A stretch of 64,000 nt of DNA from Microbacterium rhizosphaerae. Lineage in GTDB: Bacteria; Actinomycetota; Actinomycetes; Actinomycetales; Microbacteriaceae. Under the pieces are notes generated by a model, which saw only the letters and a list, made by a program, of their open reading frames with translations, ran no database searches and was not told the origin of the DNA. The DNA is taken from NCBI RefSeq assembly GCF_034120055.1, contig NZ_CP139368.1, positions 496,001 to 560,000 on the forward strand. The letters are read 5' to 3'. Positions 28,413-37,696 of this stretch are shown here, in pieces. The position numbers and the translations under genes were made by a program. Position 1 is the stretch's first letter. Every line of letters starts with the position of its first letter.

Positions 28413-29099
28413 ATGACCGCGCCCCACCCCGAGGCGGACCCGCCTCGGAGGCGGATCCCGCCTGCCCTCTGGATGACCGCGACGGCGACCGTGTTCGTGC
28501 TGATCGGCGGGATCGCCCTGACGACATCGATCGCCACTCGCTACGGACAGGCTCTGAGCGAGCTCGCCGGATTGTCCAGCCCGAGTTCGCCGCTTCGCGG
28601 GGACTGGGGGCTCTCCCAGCGGGCGCCGGTCGGCCCCCTGAAGTGGAGTTTCTCTCGGGTGGAGTGGCGTGAGCAGGCACGCAGCGGCACGGGGGACAGG
28701 GTGTTCCAAGACGCAGCCGACAATTGCATGCTGTTTCTCAACGTTCGAGGGGTCGGCTCCATACTCCCTGTGTTCCGTGCGGACGACCTGGACTCGGAGG
28801 GCTCGCTGCTGGGCGCAGAACGCGGACTCTCCCGCGGCGGCGCGACCATCGCCCACGAGGGTTCTACTCGCGACGGTTGGGTCGCGGTGGACGAGGGCAA
28901 GGTCGAACTCGCGGCCGCAACCCTCGACTTCACACCACGTGGGTCGAAGCAGCCCATCACCCAGTACATCTACGTTCGGAAGTTCAATGCCTCGCACCAG
29001 TTGGCGAGCATGATCATCGACTGCCCGAAGGGCACATTCGAGACGGCGCCGACGCTGCTTTCCGACGCCGTCCACGCCGCCAGCCTTGTGCATGAGTAA
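28413..29099 (+). CDS. Membrane-anchored hypothetical protein
   Basis: A 228-residue protein: a basic, proline-rich N-terminus, one transmembrane helix (about residues 20-42, WMTATATVFVLIGGIALTTS) and an extracytoplasmic domain with two cysteines (about residues 108 and 210) that could pair. Nothing in it resembles a catalytic motif. ATG 28413 has GAAAGGACC upstream. The following gene overlaps its end by 8 bp and has the same anchor-plus-domain layout, so the two probably form a complex or a tandem family. Not recognised. Confidence 0.75.
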   Translation: MTAPHPEADPPRRRIPPALWMTATATVFVLIGGIALTTSIATRYGQALSELAGLSSPSSPLRGDWGLSQRAPVGPLKWSFSRVEWREQARSGTGDRVFQDAADNCMLFLNVRGVGSILPVFRADDLDSEGSLLGAERGLSRGGATIAHEGSTRDGWVAVDEGKVELAAATLDFTPRGSKQPITQYIYVRKFNASHQLASMIIDCPKGTFETAPTLLSDAVHAASLVHE

Positions 29100-29919
29100 G
29101 GTCACGATGTCCAGCACCCCTTCGCAGCCCCCATCCATGTCGAGGAACCCCACGAAAGACTCTCTGGCGGAGGACCGCTCCCTGCCCATGGGGGCGTGGG
29201 CCGGGCTCGGCGTGAGTGCGCTTCTGATGACGGCGGCTGCCACAGTGGCCATCGCGGTGGCGATGGGAGCCTTCGGGTCGGCCCCGCCGAGTCATGCCGC
29301 GCCCGTGGCCAAGACGGGCACCGACTGCGCAACGTGGCCGCTCTGTCCTGCGCAATCGCCGACAGCATCGGACGCACCGCACGTGTCACAGCAGCCGCTC
29401 CTTGCGGCCGACGCGCCGATCACAGACCCGATGCCCTACGACGGGACCCTGACAGCGACCTTGTCCGGCGACTGGAACGTTGTGCCGGGTGCTGCGGAGG
29501 GCGTCGAGCACTTTCGCAGTCTGACAAGGGGATGCGACCTGACGACGGGGTACACGCCGGCTGACGGATCCGCCGGCATGTCCGATCAGGATGCGACGGA
29601 GGCCGTTTTGGCCAACGTCTTCGACTCGTACGCAGGCGATCCGAAGATGAAAGACGCGGCGCGCAACCGGCTGCCGAACGTGTGGATACCCGTGAACGGC
29701 ACCACGGCGCGCGTCGAGTTCGAAGGCGAACGCATCGACTACTCGATGGACGTGCCGAACACGGTCGCAACGTTCAGTACCGTCGTCTTCTCGCGCGCGT
29801 TGCCGCAGAAGAACGAGACCGTGTATGCGGAACTGGACTGCGACACCTTCTCGCCGGGCAATCTGCCTTCCGGTGTCGTGCAGCAGACGACCCAGGCGCT
29901 CGAGTTCCAGGAGCGGTAG
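29092..29919 (+). CDS. Membrane-anchored hypothetical protein
   Basis: A 275-residue protein with a cytoplasmic tail, one helix (about residues 37-60, GLGVSALLMTAAATVAIAVA), a Ser/Pro/Thr-rich linker and an extracytoplasmic domain containing several cysteines (DCATWPLC near the membrane; CDL; LDCDTF near the end). The ATG at 29092 overlaps the upstream stop (ATGAGTAA), indicating translational coupling; ATG 29107 is an alternative. The end of both proteins of the pair contains a D-C-x-x-G/F motif. Function unknown. Confidence 0.72.
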   Translation: MSKVTMSSTPSQPPSMSRNPTKDSLAEDRSLPMGAWAGLGVSALLMTAAATVAIAVAMGAFGSAPPSHAAPVAKTGTDCATWPLCPAQSPTASDAPHVSQQPLLAADAPITDPMPYDGTLTATLSGDWNVVPGAAEGVEHFRSLTRGCDLTTGYTPADGSAGMSDQDATEAVLANVFDSYAGDPKMKDAARNRLPNVWIPVNGTTARVEFEGERIDYSMDVPNTVATFSTVVFSRALPQKNETVYAELDCDTFSPGNLPSGVVQQTTQALEFQER

Positions 29920-29952
29920 GCGGCAGTCCTGGTTGCCGCGAACCTCAGGCGA

Positions 29953-30771
29953 CTACTTCTTGCCCGGGTGCTCGACCTCGGTGTCGATGTCGCCCTGGGC
30001 GGCTGCCGAGCCGCTCAGGCCGCCTCCCGCTCCGCGCAGGACGTAAGCGAGAAGGACGGCGACGACCGCACCGAGGAGCGGACCGGCGAGGTAGACCCAG
30101 TAGGCGGTGAAGTCGAGGCTCGCGAGGTCGGGGCCGAAGGTGCGGGCCGGGTTCATCGAGGTGCCCGAGATGGGGCTGCCCCACAGGCCTGCCAGGGCGA
30201 TGTATCCGCCCACGCCGATGGCCCCCAGGACTCCGATGTTCTGGGCACCGGATGCGGTGCCCAGGATGACGCTCACGAGCCCGAGCGTCAGCAGCGCCTC
30301 CATCCAGAACGCCTGGAGCGACGTTGCCGCAGACGCGGGATAGTTCGAGCCGTACTTCGCGGAGACGCCGATGATCCAGACGAGCACCAGGGATGCGAGC
30401 GTGGCTCCGATCAGCTGGGCGATGATGTACCCCGGCACGCGCCGCCACGGGAAGTCGCCGCGCATCGAGAACGCGAGAGTGACGGCGGGGTTCAGGTGGG
30501 CGCCGGAGATCTTGCCCATGAACAGGATTATCCCCATGACCATGAGGCCCGGCGCGACCACGGCGGCCGCGCGAGTGATCTGGCCGGGGTAGGCCTGCGA
30601 CATCATGCCGCCGCCGGCAGCGACGATCACGAGCAGGAACGTGCCGAACACCTCGGAGGTGAGCCGCCGCCACTCCTGGCGCGGATTGTGGAAGTCGTTC
30701 ATCGGCTCGATGACCTCCACCTGGAGCCAGTCCTCGACCCTGCTGCGAACCCTGTCCTTGCCATCGGCCAT
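29953..30771 (-). CDS. Aquaporin / MIP family channel
   Basis: A 272-residue major intrinsic protein with a roughly 35-residue cytoplasmic N-terminus and six helices. Both NPA boxes are intact: GAHLNPAVT (about residue 90) and GTSMNPARTF (about 205), so water or glycerol passage is expected. FGTFLLVIVAAGGG opens helix 1. ATG 30771 (MADGKDRVRS) is chosen because an upstream ATG adds a poorly conserved basic segment. Transcribed away from nearby genes; it may belong to the osmotic-stress set on this side of the window. Confidence 0.9.
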   Translation of the reverse strand: MADGKDRVRSRVEDWLQVEVIEPMNDFHNPRQEWRRLTSEVFGTFLLVIVAAGGGMMSQAYPGQITRAAAVVAPGLMVMGIILFMGKISGAHLNPAVTLAFSMRGDFPWRRVPGYIIAQLIGATLASLVLVWIIGVSAKYGSNYPASAATSLQAFWMEALLTLGLVSVILGTASGAQNIGVLGAIGVGGYIALAGLWGSPISGTSMNPARTFGPDLASLDFTAYWVYLAGPLLGAVVAVLLAYVLRGAGGGLSGSAAAQGDIDTEVEHPGKK

Positions 30772-30910
30772 CGGTCTCACCCCAACCCGTCGTTTCCCCG
30801 CACTGATGGAGCGATCGGCACCATCGCCCACCGCTCGGTGGCCGCGAGCCTACTCTCGCCGTCCACCCGCGACCAGGCTTGGCGCGGCGACGCGCCGGAC
30901 GACGGGCGGG

Positions 30911-32245
30911 TCAGGCCGGGACGGTCTCTGCATCGGGCAACGTGCGCATCGCCCAGAACGGTCCGGCCACCACGAACAGCGCCGACAGCAGCTGGCCGAC
31001 CGCGCCGATCCACATGGTGGGAACGATGCCGAGCCACGTGCCGAGGGTGCCGGAGAGCAGCGAGGCGATCGGCATGACGCCCCACACGACGAAGCGCACC
31101 GACGCGTTCATCCGCCCGAGCAGGCGTGGCGGCGTGATCCGCTGACGGAAGGTGACCTGGGTGATGTTGTAGACGAGCACGGTGAAGCCGGCGATGAAGC
31201 TCTGTGCGACCAGCAGCGGGAACGCGATCAGCGGCGTCATGGCGGCGAGCGGGAGGAAGACGCCGACGACGGAGAACCCGATCGCACTCAGAGGGATGGC
31301 GCGCGCCTCGCCCACCCCGCGGACGATGTGCGGCGTGGCGATCGCTCCGACCACACCGCCGACGGCGCCCAGCGAGAAGATGAGGCCCATCGCGGCGGCC
31401 GTCATGCCGAGCTCGCGCAGCAGGAAGATCGGGAGCATCGTCATGGCCACGATGTTGAAGAAGTTCGATGTGCCGGTCGTGCCCACGATGCGCCGCAGGT
31501 ACCGGTTGCCGAAAACCCACCGAAGCCCTTCGCCGATCTCGCGCAGCATCGGCTCGTGCTCGTGGGCAGGGCGCGGGACCTCGTGGTCGCGGGTCAGGAG
31601 GAGCGCGACGAACGACACCACGTACGTGCACGCGGTGACGATCATGGCGAACGGCGCGCTCACGAGCGAGATCAGCCCGCCGCCGATGGCGGGGCCGGCG
31701 AGCTGCGCCACCTGCTGCGTGGCCTGCAGCTTGCCGTTGGCCTCGGCGATCTGCCCCGGGCGCACGAGCGATGGGATCACGCTCTGGTACGACACGTCGA
31801 AGAACACCGTCGCGACGCCGATGACGAACGCGATGGCGTAGAGCTGCCAGATGTGAAGGGCGCCGAGCATCCACATGAGCGGGATGGTCGCGATCGCGAC
31901 CGCCCGGACGGCGTCGGCCCAGATCATGACGTGGCGCTTGCGCATCCGGTCGACCCACACGCCCGCGGGCAGGCCGATCAGCAGGAACGCGACGAGTCCC
32001 GCGGCATCGAGCACCCCGACCTGGAACGCGGTCGCGTCGAGGAGGACGACCGCGAGCACCGGGATGCCGAGCATCGAGATCTGCGCGCCGAACTCGCTGA
32101 GCGTCTGACCGCTCCACAGCGTCAGGAAGTTCCCGTCGTGCCACAGGGAGCGCTCGGGCACCGGGTTCGGGCCGTCGGCCACGATCGGCTCCGCCGCGCC
32201 CCCGCGTTCCTCGTCGAGCGCCTCGGCATCCTGCGATTGAGACAT
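30911..32245 (-). CDS. MFS transporter (DHA3-like exporter)
   Basis: A 444-residue MFS protein with about eleven to twelve helices; motif A appears as GLPAGVWVDRMRKRHVMIWAD (split here by position: about residues 67-87) and TFFDV-type segments such as VFFDVSYQSVIPSLV mark the macrolide-efflux-like (DHA3) group. ATG 32245 lies inside the left operator of its divergent ArsR-type regulator; an earlier start at 32281 would place both operators within the coding region and is rejected. Likely exports a toxic compound that the regulator senses; the compound is unknown. Confidence 0.87.
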   Translation of the reverse strand: MSQSQDAEALDEERGGAAEPIVADGPNPVPERSLWHDGNFLTLWSGQTLSEFGAQISMLGIPVLAVVLLDATAFQVGVLDAAGLVAFLLIGLPAGVWVDRMRKRHVMIWADAVRAVAIATIPLMWMLGALHIWQLYAIAFVIGVATVFFDVSYQSVIPSLVRPGQIAEANGKLQATQQVAQLAGPAIGGGLISLVSAPFAMIVTACTYVVSFVALLLTRDHEVPRPAHEHEPMLREIGEGLRWVFGNRYLRRIVGTTGTSNFFNIVAMTMLPIFLLRELGMTAAAMGLIFSLGAVGGVVGAIATPHIVRGVGEARAIPLSAIGFSVVGVFLPLAAMTPLIAFPLLVAQSFIAGFTVLVYNITQVTFRQRITPPRLLGRMNASVRFVVWGVMPIASLLSGTLGTWLGIVPTMWIGAVGQLLSALFVVAGPFWAMRTLPDAETVPA

Positions 32246-32283
32246 GCCAATCAGTCTGCGCTTCTGATTGAGACTTGTCAATC
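32235..32283. promoter_or_regulatory. Two copies of an 18-bp operator between MFS and ArsR-type genes
   Basis: GATTGAGACATGCCAATC (32235-32252) and GATTGAGACTTGTCAATC (32266-32283) are direct repeats, 15 of 18 bases the same, with a 31-bp centre-to-centre spacing (three helical turns). Each has inverted GATTG/CAATC arms, as expected for a dimeric winged-helix repressor. The left copy covers the MFS start codon; the right one lies 20 bp before the regulator start. Repression of both genes by the divergent regulator is the likely reading. Confidence 0.75.
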
Positions 32284-32302
32284 GGTCGCGTAGAGTCGCC
32301 GC

Positions 32303-32845
32303 ATGGGGGACCAGGAGCGCATCGAGATCGGCCTCGAGGACGCGGATGCCGAGAACCAGGCGAAGGCCCGCGCGCTGAGCTCACCGCTGCGCATGCGCAT
32401 CCTGCGGCTGTGCGCGTTCGAGGCGCGCACGAACAAGGAGCTGGCCGACCTGCTGGGCGTGAACCCCGGCACGATGCTGCACCACGTGCGCACTCTCGTG
32501 CAGACCGACTTCCTGGCGGCTGAGCCTGCGCGCGTCGGACGGCAGGGCGCGCGCGAGGTGCCGTACCGCGCGACCGGGCTATCGTGGCGCACCTCGATGC
32601 CGGGCGGCGGGCCGGTGCTGGTCGAGACGTTCCTGCAGCAGATCGCGCACCTCGACCCCGACGAGCTCGACATCACGTGGCTGGGGCTGAAGCTCAACGC
32701 GGAGCACAAGGCCGAGCTCGAGGACCGCCTCTACGCGCTCGCGAACGAGTTCAAGGAGCGCGGTCCGGATGCCGACGGCGAGACGTACTCCCTCTTCACG
32801 GCGTTGCATCCCGATGAGAACCCGCCCTCGGCGCTGACACCATGA
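32303..32845 (+). CDS. ArsR/helix-turn-helix family transcriptional regulator
   Basis: A 180-residue regulator with a winged helix at about residues 22-85: LSSPLRMRILRLCAFEARTN followed by KELADLLGVNPGTMLHHVRTL, which is the ArsR-type recognition helix with H-H. No metal-binding ELCVCDL motif is visible, so it is more likely to sense an organic ligand. The C-terminal part is acidic and helical. Divergent from an MFS exporter with two matching operators between the genes, a classic exporter-repressor pair. Confidence 0.87.
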   Translation: MGDQERIEIGLEDADAENQAKARALSSPLRMRILRLCAFEARTNKELADLLGVNPGTMLHHVRTLVQTDFLAAEPARVGRQGAREVPYRATGLSWRTSMPGGGPVLVETFLQQIAHLDPDELDITWLGLKLNAEHKAELEDRLYALANEFKERGPDADGETYSLFTALHPDENPPSALTP

Positions 32846-32864
32846 CCCTCGCGCCGGCCCGGGC

Positions 32865-33350
32865 CTACTCGACCGACCAGTCGCCGCTCTTGCCGCCCGA
32901 CTTCGCGAGCACCCTCACATCCGTGATGACCGCGCGGTTGTCGACGGCCTTGATCATGTCGTAGAGCGTCAGCGCTGCGATGCTCGCGGCGGTCAGTGCC
33001 TCCATCTCGACGCCGGTCACGCCATTGGTCACAGCCGTCGCGACGATGCGGACCCGGTCGCCGCCGGGCTCGAGGTCCACGGCGAGCTTCGTGAGCGGCA
33101 GCGGGTGGCACAGCGGGATGAGGTTCGACGTCTGCTTGGCGCCCATGATGCCGGCCAGGCGTGCGGTGCCGAGCGCCTCGCCCTTGGGAAGGGTTCCGTC
33201 GGCGATGGCCGCGACCACCTCCGCCGTCGTGATGAGCACGGCCTGCGCGCGCGCCTCGCGGCGGGTCACCGCTTTGTCGGTCACGTCGACCATGTGCGCC
33301 GAGCCGTCGGCACGCAGGTGGGTGAGCTGCGGGTCACGTGATTCCGTCAT
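32865..33350 (-). CDS. moaC: Cyclic pyranopterin monophosphate synthase
   Basis: A 161-residue protein converting the MoaA product (3',8-cyclo-GTP) to cyclic pyranopterin monophosphate in molybdenum cofactor synthesis. [16 protein letters not shown] (about residues 18-33), [11 protein letters not shown] (about 76-86) and [20 protein letters not shown] (about 115-134) are the family motifs, including the catalytic Asp/Lys of the last block. Last gene of moaD-moeA-moaC; its first 17 bp overlap the end of moeA. Confidence 0.96.
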   Translation of the reverse strand: MTESRDPQLTHLRADGSAHMVDVTDKAVTRREARAQAVLITTAEVVAAIADGTLPKGEALGTARLAGIMGAKQTSNLIPLCHPLPLTKLAVDLEPGGDRVRIVATAVTNGVTGVEMEALTAASIAALTLYDMIKAVDNRAVITDVRVLAKSGGKSGDWSVE

Positions 33351-34617
33351 CGATCCTCCAGATCTCGACCTCCGCCCCGGCGGGAAGCGAGTCCACGCCG
33401 ACTGGGAGGTGCACGAGCACGTTCGCCAGCGCGTAGGCGTGCAGCAGGTGGGAGCTCGGTGCGCCGACCTCGACCGCGCCGTCCGCGCGAAGACTGCCGC
33501 GGCGCACCTGGTGGCGCGCCGGGGGAGAGGACACGGGATGCGCCAGCACGGCGAGCTGAGACGGCCGGTGCGCCGGCAAGCCCGCGAGGCCGCGCAGCAC
33601 CGGCCGCAGGAAGAGCTCGAACGACACGAGGGCCGACACCGGGTTCCCCGGGAATGCGACGACCGGCACTGTTCGCCCGCCCGGCAGCACGGCGCTGCCG
33701 AGTCCCTGCGGGCCGCCGGGCTGCATCGCGACCGGACCGAACTCGACGCCGAGCGGCGCCAGCGCGTCGCGAACGACCTCGAACGCGCCGGCGCTGACCC
33801 CGCCGGTCGTCACCACCAGGTCGGCCTCGGGGTGGGCTTCGAGTACGTCGATCACCGCCGCCGCATCGTCGGGGGCGGCATCCGTCACCGCCACAGCGCC
33901 CGCCTCCGCGATCGCCGCGGCCAGCATCGTCGAGTTCGCGTCGTAGATCGCACCGCTGTCGCGGACGGGGTCGAAGGCGATGCCCGGGTCGCGCAGCTCG
34001 TGCCCGGTCGACAGGACGAGCACACGGGCCTGCGGGCGCACGGGCACGTCGACCACCCCTGCCGCCGAGAGCGAGCCGAGCTGCGCCGGGCCGAGACGCG
34101 TGCCGGCCCGCAGCAGCACGTCGCCCTCGGCGATGTCGGTGCCCACGTCACGGACGAAGGTGCCCGGCGCGACGGGCGCCGTGAACGAGACCGTCGTGCC
34201 CATCGGAGCATCGTGCGCGCCGGCGCCGATGCCGACGAACCTGGGCGGGTCCGCCCGCTCGATCGGCACCACGGCGTCAGCGCCGAGGGGTACCGCCGCG
34301 CCGGTCATGACGGGGGCGGCTTCGCCCGCATCCATCGTCCCCACCGGATCGCCCGCGGCGCTCGTGCGGCCGACGGTCAGACGCACCGGGGAATCCGGGG
34401 ATGCCGATGCCAGGTCGGCGGAGCGGATCGCGTAGCCGTCCATCTGCGAGTTCGCGAATCGCGGCAGCGACGTCGGCGAGGCGATGTCGGTGGACAGGAT
34501 GCGTCCGCGGGCGTCGCCGACCCGGATCACCTCGGCGACGGCCGGATCGGCGAGGTGCTCGATGAGCGGGGCGAGCAGAGCGGCGGTCGCTGCCCGATGC
34601 TCGAGGTGGGTGCGCAC
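33334..34617 (-). CDS. moeA: Molybdopterin molybdotransferase MoeA
   Basis: A 427-residue enzyme that inserts molybdate into adenylylated molybdopterin. Visible motifs: [12 protein letters not shown] (about 56-67), [15 protein letters not shown] (about 105-119), the [11 protein letters not shown] segment and [12 protein letters not shown] (about 255-266), and [13 protein letters not shown] (about 318-330), all typical of MoeA. Starts at GTG 34617, 3 bp after moaD stops. MogA, its usual partner, is not in the window. Confidence 0.95.
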   Translation of the reverse strand: MRTHLEHRAATAALLAPLIEHLADPAVAEVIRVGDARGRILSTDIASPTSLPRFANSQMDGYAIRSADLASASPDSPVRLTVGRTSAAGDPVGTMDAGEAAPVMTGAAVPLGADAVVPIERADPPRFVGIGAGAHDAPMGTTVSFTAPVAPGTFVRDVGTDIAEGDVLLRAGTRLGPAQLGSLSAAGVVDVPVRPQARVLVLSTGHELRDPGIAFDPVRDSGAIYDANSTMLAAAIAEAGAVAVTDAAPDDAAAVIDVLEAHPEADLVVTTGGVSAGAFEVVRDALAPLGVEFGPVAMQPGGPQGLGSAVLPGGRTVPVVAFPGNPVSALVSFELFLRPVLRGLAGLPAHRPSQLAVLAHPVSSPPARHQVRRGSLRADGAVEVGAPSSHLLHAYALANVLVHLPVGVDSLPAGAEVEIWRIDDGIT

Positions 34618-34620
34618 GCG

Positions 34621-34869
34621 TCACCCTCCCGCGAAGGGAGGGAGGACGTCCACGCTGGCGCCGAGCGGGGTCGACGGCGATCGTCGCACGATGCCGTCGA
34701 CGAGGAAGGAACCCGAGCGCAGGACGCGCTCCATTGCGGCGCCGTACCGCTCGAGCAGAAGCTCGCGGAGGGTCAGCACGGTCGCGTCGGGCCCGAGCTC
34801 GAGCTGCTCCTGCTCGCGCCCGGCCGCTTCCGCCGCAGCGGCGAAGTACCGCACCGTCACCGTCGCCAT
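34621..34869 (-). CDS. moaD: Molybdopterin synthase sulfur carrier subunit
   Basis: An 82-residue ubiquitin-fold protein ending in the diglycine needed for adenylation by MoeB and thiocarboxylate formation. It begins MATVTVRYFAAAAEAAG and ends SVDVLPPFAGG. First gene of the minus-strand moaD-moeA-moaC operon; the start at 34869 faces three tandem operator-like repeats and the divergent moeB. Partner of MoaE encoded on the other strand. Confidence 0.94.
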   Translation of the reverse strand: MATVTVRYFAAAAEAAGREQEQLELGPDATVLTLRELLLERYGAAMERVLRSGSFLVDGIVRRSPSTPLGASVDVLPPFAGG

Positions 34870-34880
34870 AGGCCCATGAT

Positions 34881-34937
34881 ACCCGGGATGCGGAAGCGCG
34901 CATCCGTAACGCGGAAAAGAAAGTCCGCGATGCGGAG
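34881..34937. promoter_or_regulatory. Three tandem operator-like 15-mers, 21-bp period
   Basis: ACCCGGGATGCGGAA (34881-34895), ATCCGTAACGCGGAA (34902-34916) and GTCCGCGATGCGGAG (34923-34937) all fit the 15-bp form TTCCG-N5-CGGAA and their starts are exactly 21 bp apart. They fill the gap between the divergent moaD and moeB starts, so one regulator could control both operons. The same motif occurs before moaA, xdhA, iclR and the malic enzyme gene, pointing to the IclR regulator at 49223-49981. Confidence 0.65.
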
Positions 34938-34959
34938 CCGGCGGCGTAGAATCGCAGGC

Positions 34960-36105
34960 ATGAGTCCGCTCGTCGAGCCCGGTCCCCCGCTGGATGCGGA
35001 CAGCATCGCCCGCTACAGCCGCCAGCTTATGCTCCCCGGCTTCGGCGAGGACGCGCAGCGGCGTCTCGGGGCGGCCCGCGTCCTCGTGATCGGCGCCGGC
35101 GGGCTGGGCAGCGCCGTGGTTCCCGCACTCGCCGCAGCGGGCGTCGGAACCATCGGCGTCGTCGACGACGACGTGGTGGAGGCATCCAATCTGCACCGCC
35201 AGCTCAGCCACGGCGTCGCGGACATCGGGCGCCCGAAGGTCGACTCGCTCGCCGAGACGGTGGCGGCCATCGCACCGGGATGCCGCGTCGAGACGTATGC
35301 GATGCGGGCGACGAGCGCGAACCTGCCCGAGCTGCTGGCCGCCTACGACCTGCTGATCGACGGCAGCGACAACTTCCCGACGCGTTATCTCGCCAACGAC
35401 GCGGCCGTGCTCGCGGGCGTGCCGCTCGTGTGGGGTGCGATCCTGCGCTTCCACGGCCAGGTCGGCATCTCGTGGCACGGCCACGGGCCGACGTACCGCG
35501 ACCTCTTCCCCGTGCCGCCGGCACCGGACGAAGCGCTGTCGTGCGAGCTCGGCGGCGTGCTGCCCACCCTGTGCACGGCGGTCGGATCGATCATGGCGAC
35601 CGAGGCGATCAAGCTCGTCACGGGTATCGGCGAGCCGCTCCTCGGTCGCGTGCTCGTCTACGACGCCCTCACGGCCCGCACGCGCGAGATCGCCTACGGC
35701 GTGTCGGACGAGACGCCCGTGATCACCGGGCTCGTCGACTACGAGCTGTTCTGCGGAGTCGATGCCGGCAGTGATCTCGAGGCCATCTCGGCGGCCGACC
35801 TGCTGCGGCGCATGCGCGCGGGCGACGGGATGCGGCTGCTCGACGTGCGCGAGCCGCACGAGGCGCGGGCGCGACGCATCCCGGACAGCATCCTGATGCC
35901 GGTCGGCGAGCTTCGCGGCGGTGCTCTTCCCGAACGGGCCCTGCCGGGGCGCGCCGCCGATCCGCTCGTGGTGTACTGCGAGCAGGATCCCCGTGCGCGG
36001 CAGGCTGCCCGCATCCTCCGTGACGCCGGCTTCGCCGGCGTCGTCTACCTCGCCGGCGGCATCCAGGCCTACGCCGCCGTCGGCGGCGAGACCGTCCACG
36101 ACTGA
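34960..36105 (+). CDS. moeB: MoeB/ThiF-type adenylyltransferase with rhodanese domain
   Basis: A 381-residue E1-like enzyme that adenylates the MoaD C-terminus. VLVIGAGGLGSAVVPALAAA (about 43-62) is the ATP-binding Rossmann start, DDDVVEASNLHRQ (about 69-81) and DGSDNFPTRYLAND (about 129-142) are ThiF/MoeB signatures. The C-terminal 100 residues form a rhodanese domain with the active cysteine in VVYCEQDPRAR. The paired CxxC zinc motifs of classical MoeB are not seen. Followed by moaE after 9 bp. Confidence 0.92.
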   Translation: MSPLVEPGPPLDADSIARYSRQLMLPGFGEDAQRRLGAARVLVIGAGGLGSAVVPALAAAGVGTIGVVDDDVVEASNLHRQLSHGVADIGRPKVDSLAETVAAIAPGCRVETYAMRATSANLPELLAAYDLLIDGSDNFPTRYLANDAAVLAGVPLVWGAILRFHGQVGISWHGHGPTYRDLFPVPPAPDEALSCELGGVLPTLCTAVGSIMATEAIKLVTGIGEPLLGRVLVYDALTARTREIAYGVSDETPVITGLVDYELFCGVDAGSDLEAISAADLLRRMRAGDGMRLLDVREPHEARARRIPDSILMPVGELRGGALPERALPGRAADPLVVYCEQDPRARQAARILRDAGFAGVVYLAGGIQAYAAVGGETVHD

Positions 36106-36114
36106 AGGGTTCGC

Positions 36115-36525
36115 ATGACCTCCTACGCCCTCGTGTCCGAGCAGCCGCTCGATGAAGCCGCCATCCGCCGCGCCGTCGAGGCCGACGCCAGTGGAGCCGT
36201 CGTCATGTTCTGCGGCGTCGTGCGCGACCACGACGGCGGCAAGCCCGTGCGCTCCCTCGACTACCGCGCGCACCCGGAGGCCGAGCGGTTCCTCGCCGAG
36301 TGCGTGGCGCGCATCCAGGCCGACACCGGGCTCGCCGTCGCGGCAGCCCACCGGGTGGGCGACCTGCGCATCGGCGACGTGGCGCTGTTCGCCGCCGCAT
36401 CCGCCCCCCACCGGGCCGAGGCGTTCGACGCGTGCGAACGGCTCGTCGAGCTCATCAAGCGCGAGGTGCCGATCTGGAAGCGTCAGCACTACGACGACGG
36501 CGTCTCGGAGTGGGTCGGGCTGTAG
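36115..36525 (+). CDS. moaE: Molybdopterin synthase catalytic subunit
   Basis: A 136-residue protein that joins with MoaD to convert cyclic pyranopterin monophosphate into molybdopterin. MFCGVVRDHDGGKPVRSLDY (about residues 30-49), the AAHRVGDLRIGDVALF segment and VPIWKRQHYDDGVSEWVG near the end (with the catalytic Lys) are family signatures. It follows moeB by 9 bp and converges with moaA. Confidence 0.95.
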   Translation: MTSYALVSEQPLDEAAIRRAVEADASGAVVMFCGVVRDHDGGKPVRSLDYRAHPEAERFLAECVARIQADTGLAVAAAHRVGDLRIGDVALFAAASAPHRAEAFDACERLVELIKREVPIWKRQHYDDGVSEWVGL

Positions 36526-36537
36526 GCCGGAGCCGCC

Positions 36538-37632
36538 TCAGCCGCCGATGTACGACATCTCGACCCGTTTGCGGTGCTCGCGCAGCTCGGGCGTGAGTCC
36601 GGCGCGGATCTCCGAGTAGCGGTCGTCGCGGGCTCCCCAGATGGATGCCATCGCCGCAGCCAGCTCGTCGTCCGTGGCCCCGCCGCGCAGCAGCGCGCGG
36701 AGGTCGTGCCCTTCCGAGGCGAACAGGCACGTGAACAGTCTGCCCTCGGTCGAGATGCGGGCCCGGTTGCAGGTGCCGCAGAACGCGTTCGTGACGCTGG
36801 AGATGAGGCCGATCTCGCCGCCGCCCTCGACGTAGCGCCAGCGCTGTGCGGTCTCGCCGGGAACGATCGCGCCCACCGGCTCGAGGGGGTGCACGGCGCC
36901 GATCCGCTCGACGATCTCGGCGGAGGACACGACCTCGTCGAGCGTCCAGCCGTTCGTGTTGCCGACGTCCATGTACTCGATGAAGCGCAGCGTGTAGGGC
37001 GTGCCCTTGAAGTGCTGCGCCATGTCGACGATCTCGTGGTCGTTGAGGCCGCGCTTGACGACCATGTTGATGCGGATGGGCGCGAGGCCGGCGTCGTGCG
37101 CCGCGTCGATGCCGGCGAGCACGCGCCCGACGGGGAAGCGCACGTCGTTCATTCGCTGGAAGAGCGCGTCGTCGAGGGAGTCGAGCGACACGGTGACGCG
37201 GGTGAGGCCGGCAGCCTTCAGGGCTGCGGCCTTGACGCCGAGCGCGGCGCCGTTCGTGGTCAGGGCGATCTCCAGCGGGTCGCCTGACGGTGTCCGGATC
37301 TCGGCGAGCTGCGAGATCAGCTCCTCGACCCCGCGCCGCAGCAGCGGCTCGCCTCCTGTGAGCCGGATCTTGTGCACGCCGTGGCCGGCGGCGACCCGTG
37401 CGATGCGTGTGATCTCCTCGAACGTGAGCAGCTCGTCACGGTCGAGGAAGGCGTAGTCGCGCCCGAAGACGGTCTTCGGCATGCAGTAGACGCAGCGGAA
37501 GTTGCATCGGTCGGTGATCGAGATCCGCAGGTCGCGGAGCGGCCGGCGATACGCGTCGACGAGGCCGTCGGGCACGCCGGTCGACGGCAGTCGCCGCGCC
37601 CGGGCGGGCGCATCGAGCCGTGTGATCGTCAT
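36538..37632 (-). CDS. moaA: GTP 3',8-cyclase (radical SAM)
   Basis: A 364-residue radical-SAM enzyme that starts molybdenum cofactor synthesis from GTP. The SAM cluster motif appears as CNFRCVYC (about residues 42-49), the C-terminal second cluster as [20 protein letters not shown] (about 288-307), and the protein ends in the GG dipeptide seen in functional MoaA. Transcribed alone; an operator-like 15-mer lies about 70 bp upstream at the end of modC. Confidence 0.96.
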   Translation of the reverse strand: MTITRLDAPARARRLPSTGVPDGLVDAYRRPLRDLRISITDRCNFRCVYCMPKTVFGRDYAFLDRDELLTFEEITRIARVAAGHGVHKIRLTGGEPLLRRGVEELISQLAEIRTPSGDPLEIALTTNGAALGVKAAALKAAGLTRVTVSLDSLDDALFQRMNDVRFPVGRVLAGIDAAHDAGLAPIRINMVVKRGLNDHEIVDMAQHFKGTPYTLRFIEYMDVGNTNGWTLDEVVSSAEIVERIGAVHPLEPVGAIVPGETAQRWRYVEGGGEIGLISSVTNAFCGTCNRARISTEGRLFTCLFASEGHDLRALLRGGATDDELAAAMASIWGARDDRYSEIRAGLTPELREHRKRVEMSYIGG

Positions 37633-37696
37633 CGGTCACCCCCTTACGGATCGTCAACCGTAGCACCGGAGCCTCCACGTTGGATCCGAAAATAAG

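Noticed and set aside
32980..34959. Long plus-strand extension upstream of moeB
   Set aside because: It is antisense to moaC, moeA and moaD; the real start is ATG 34960.
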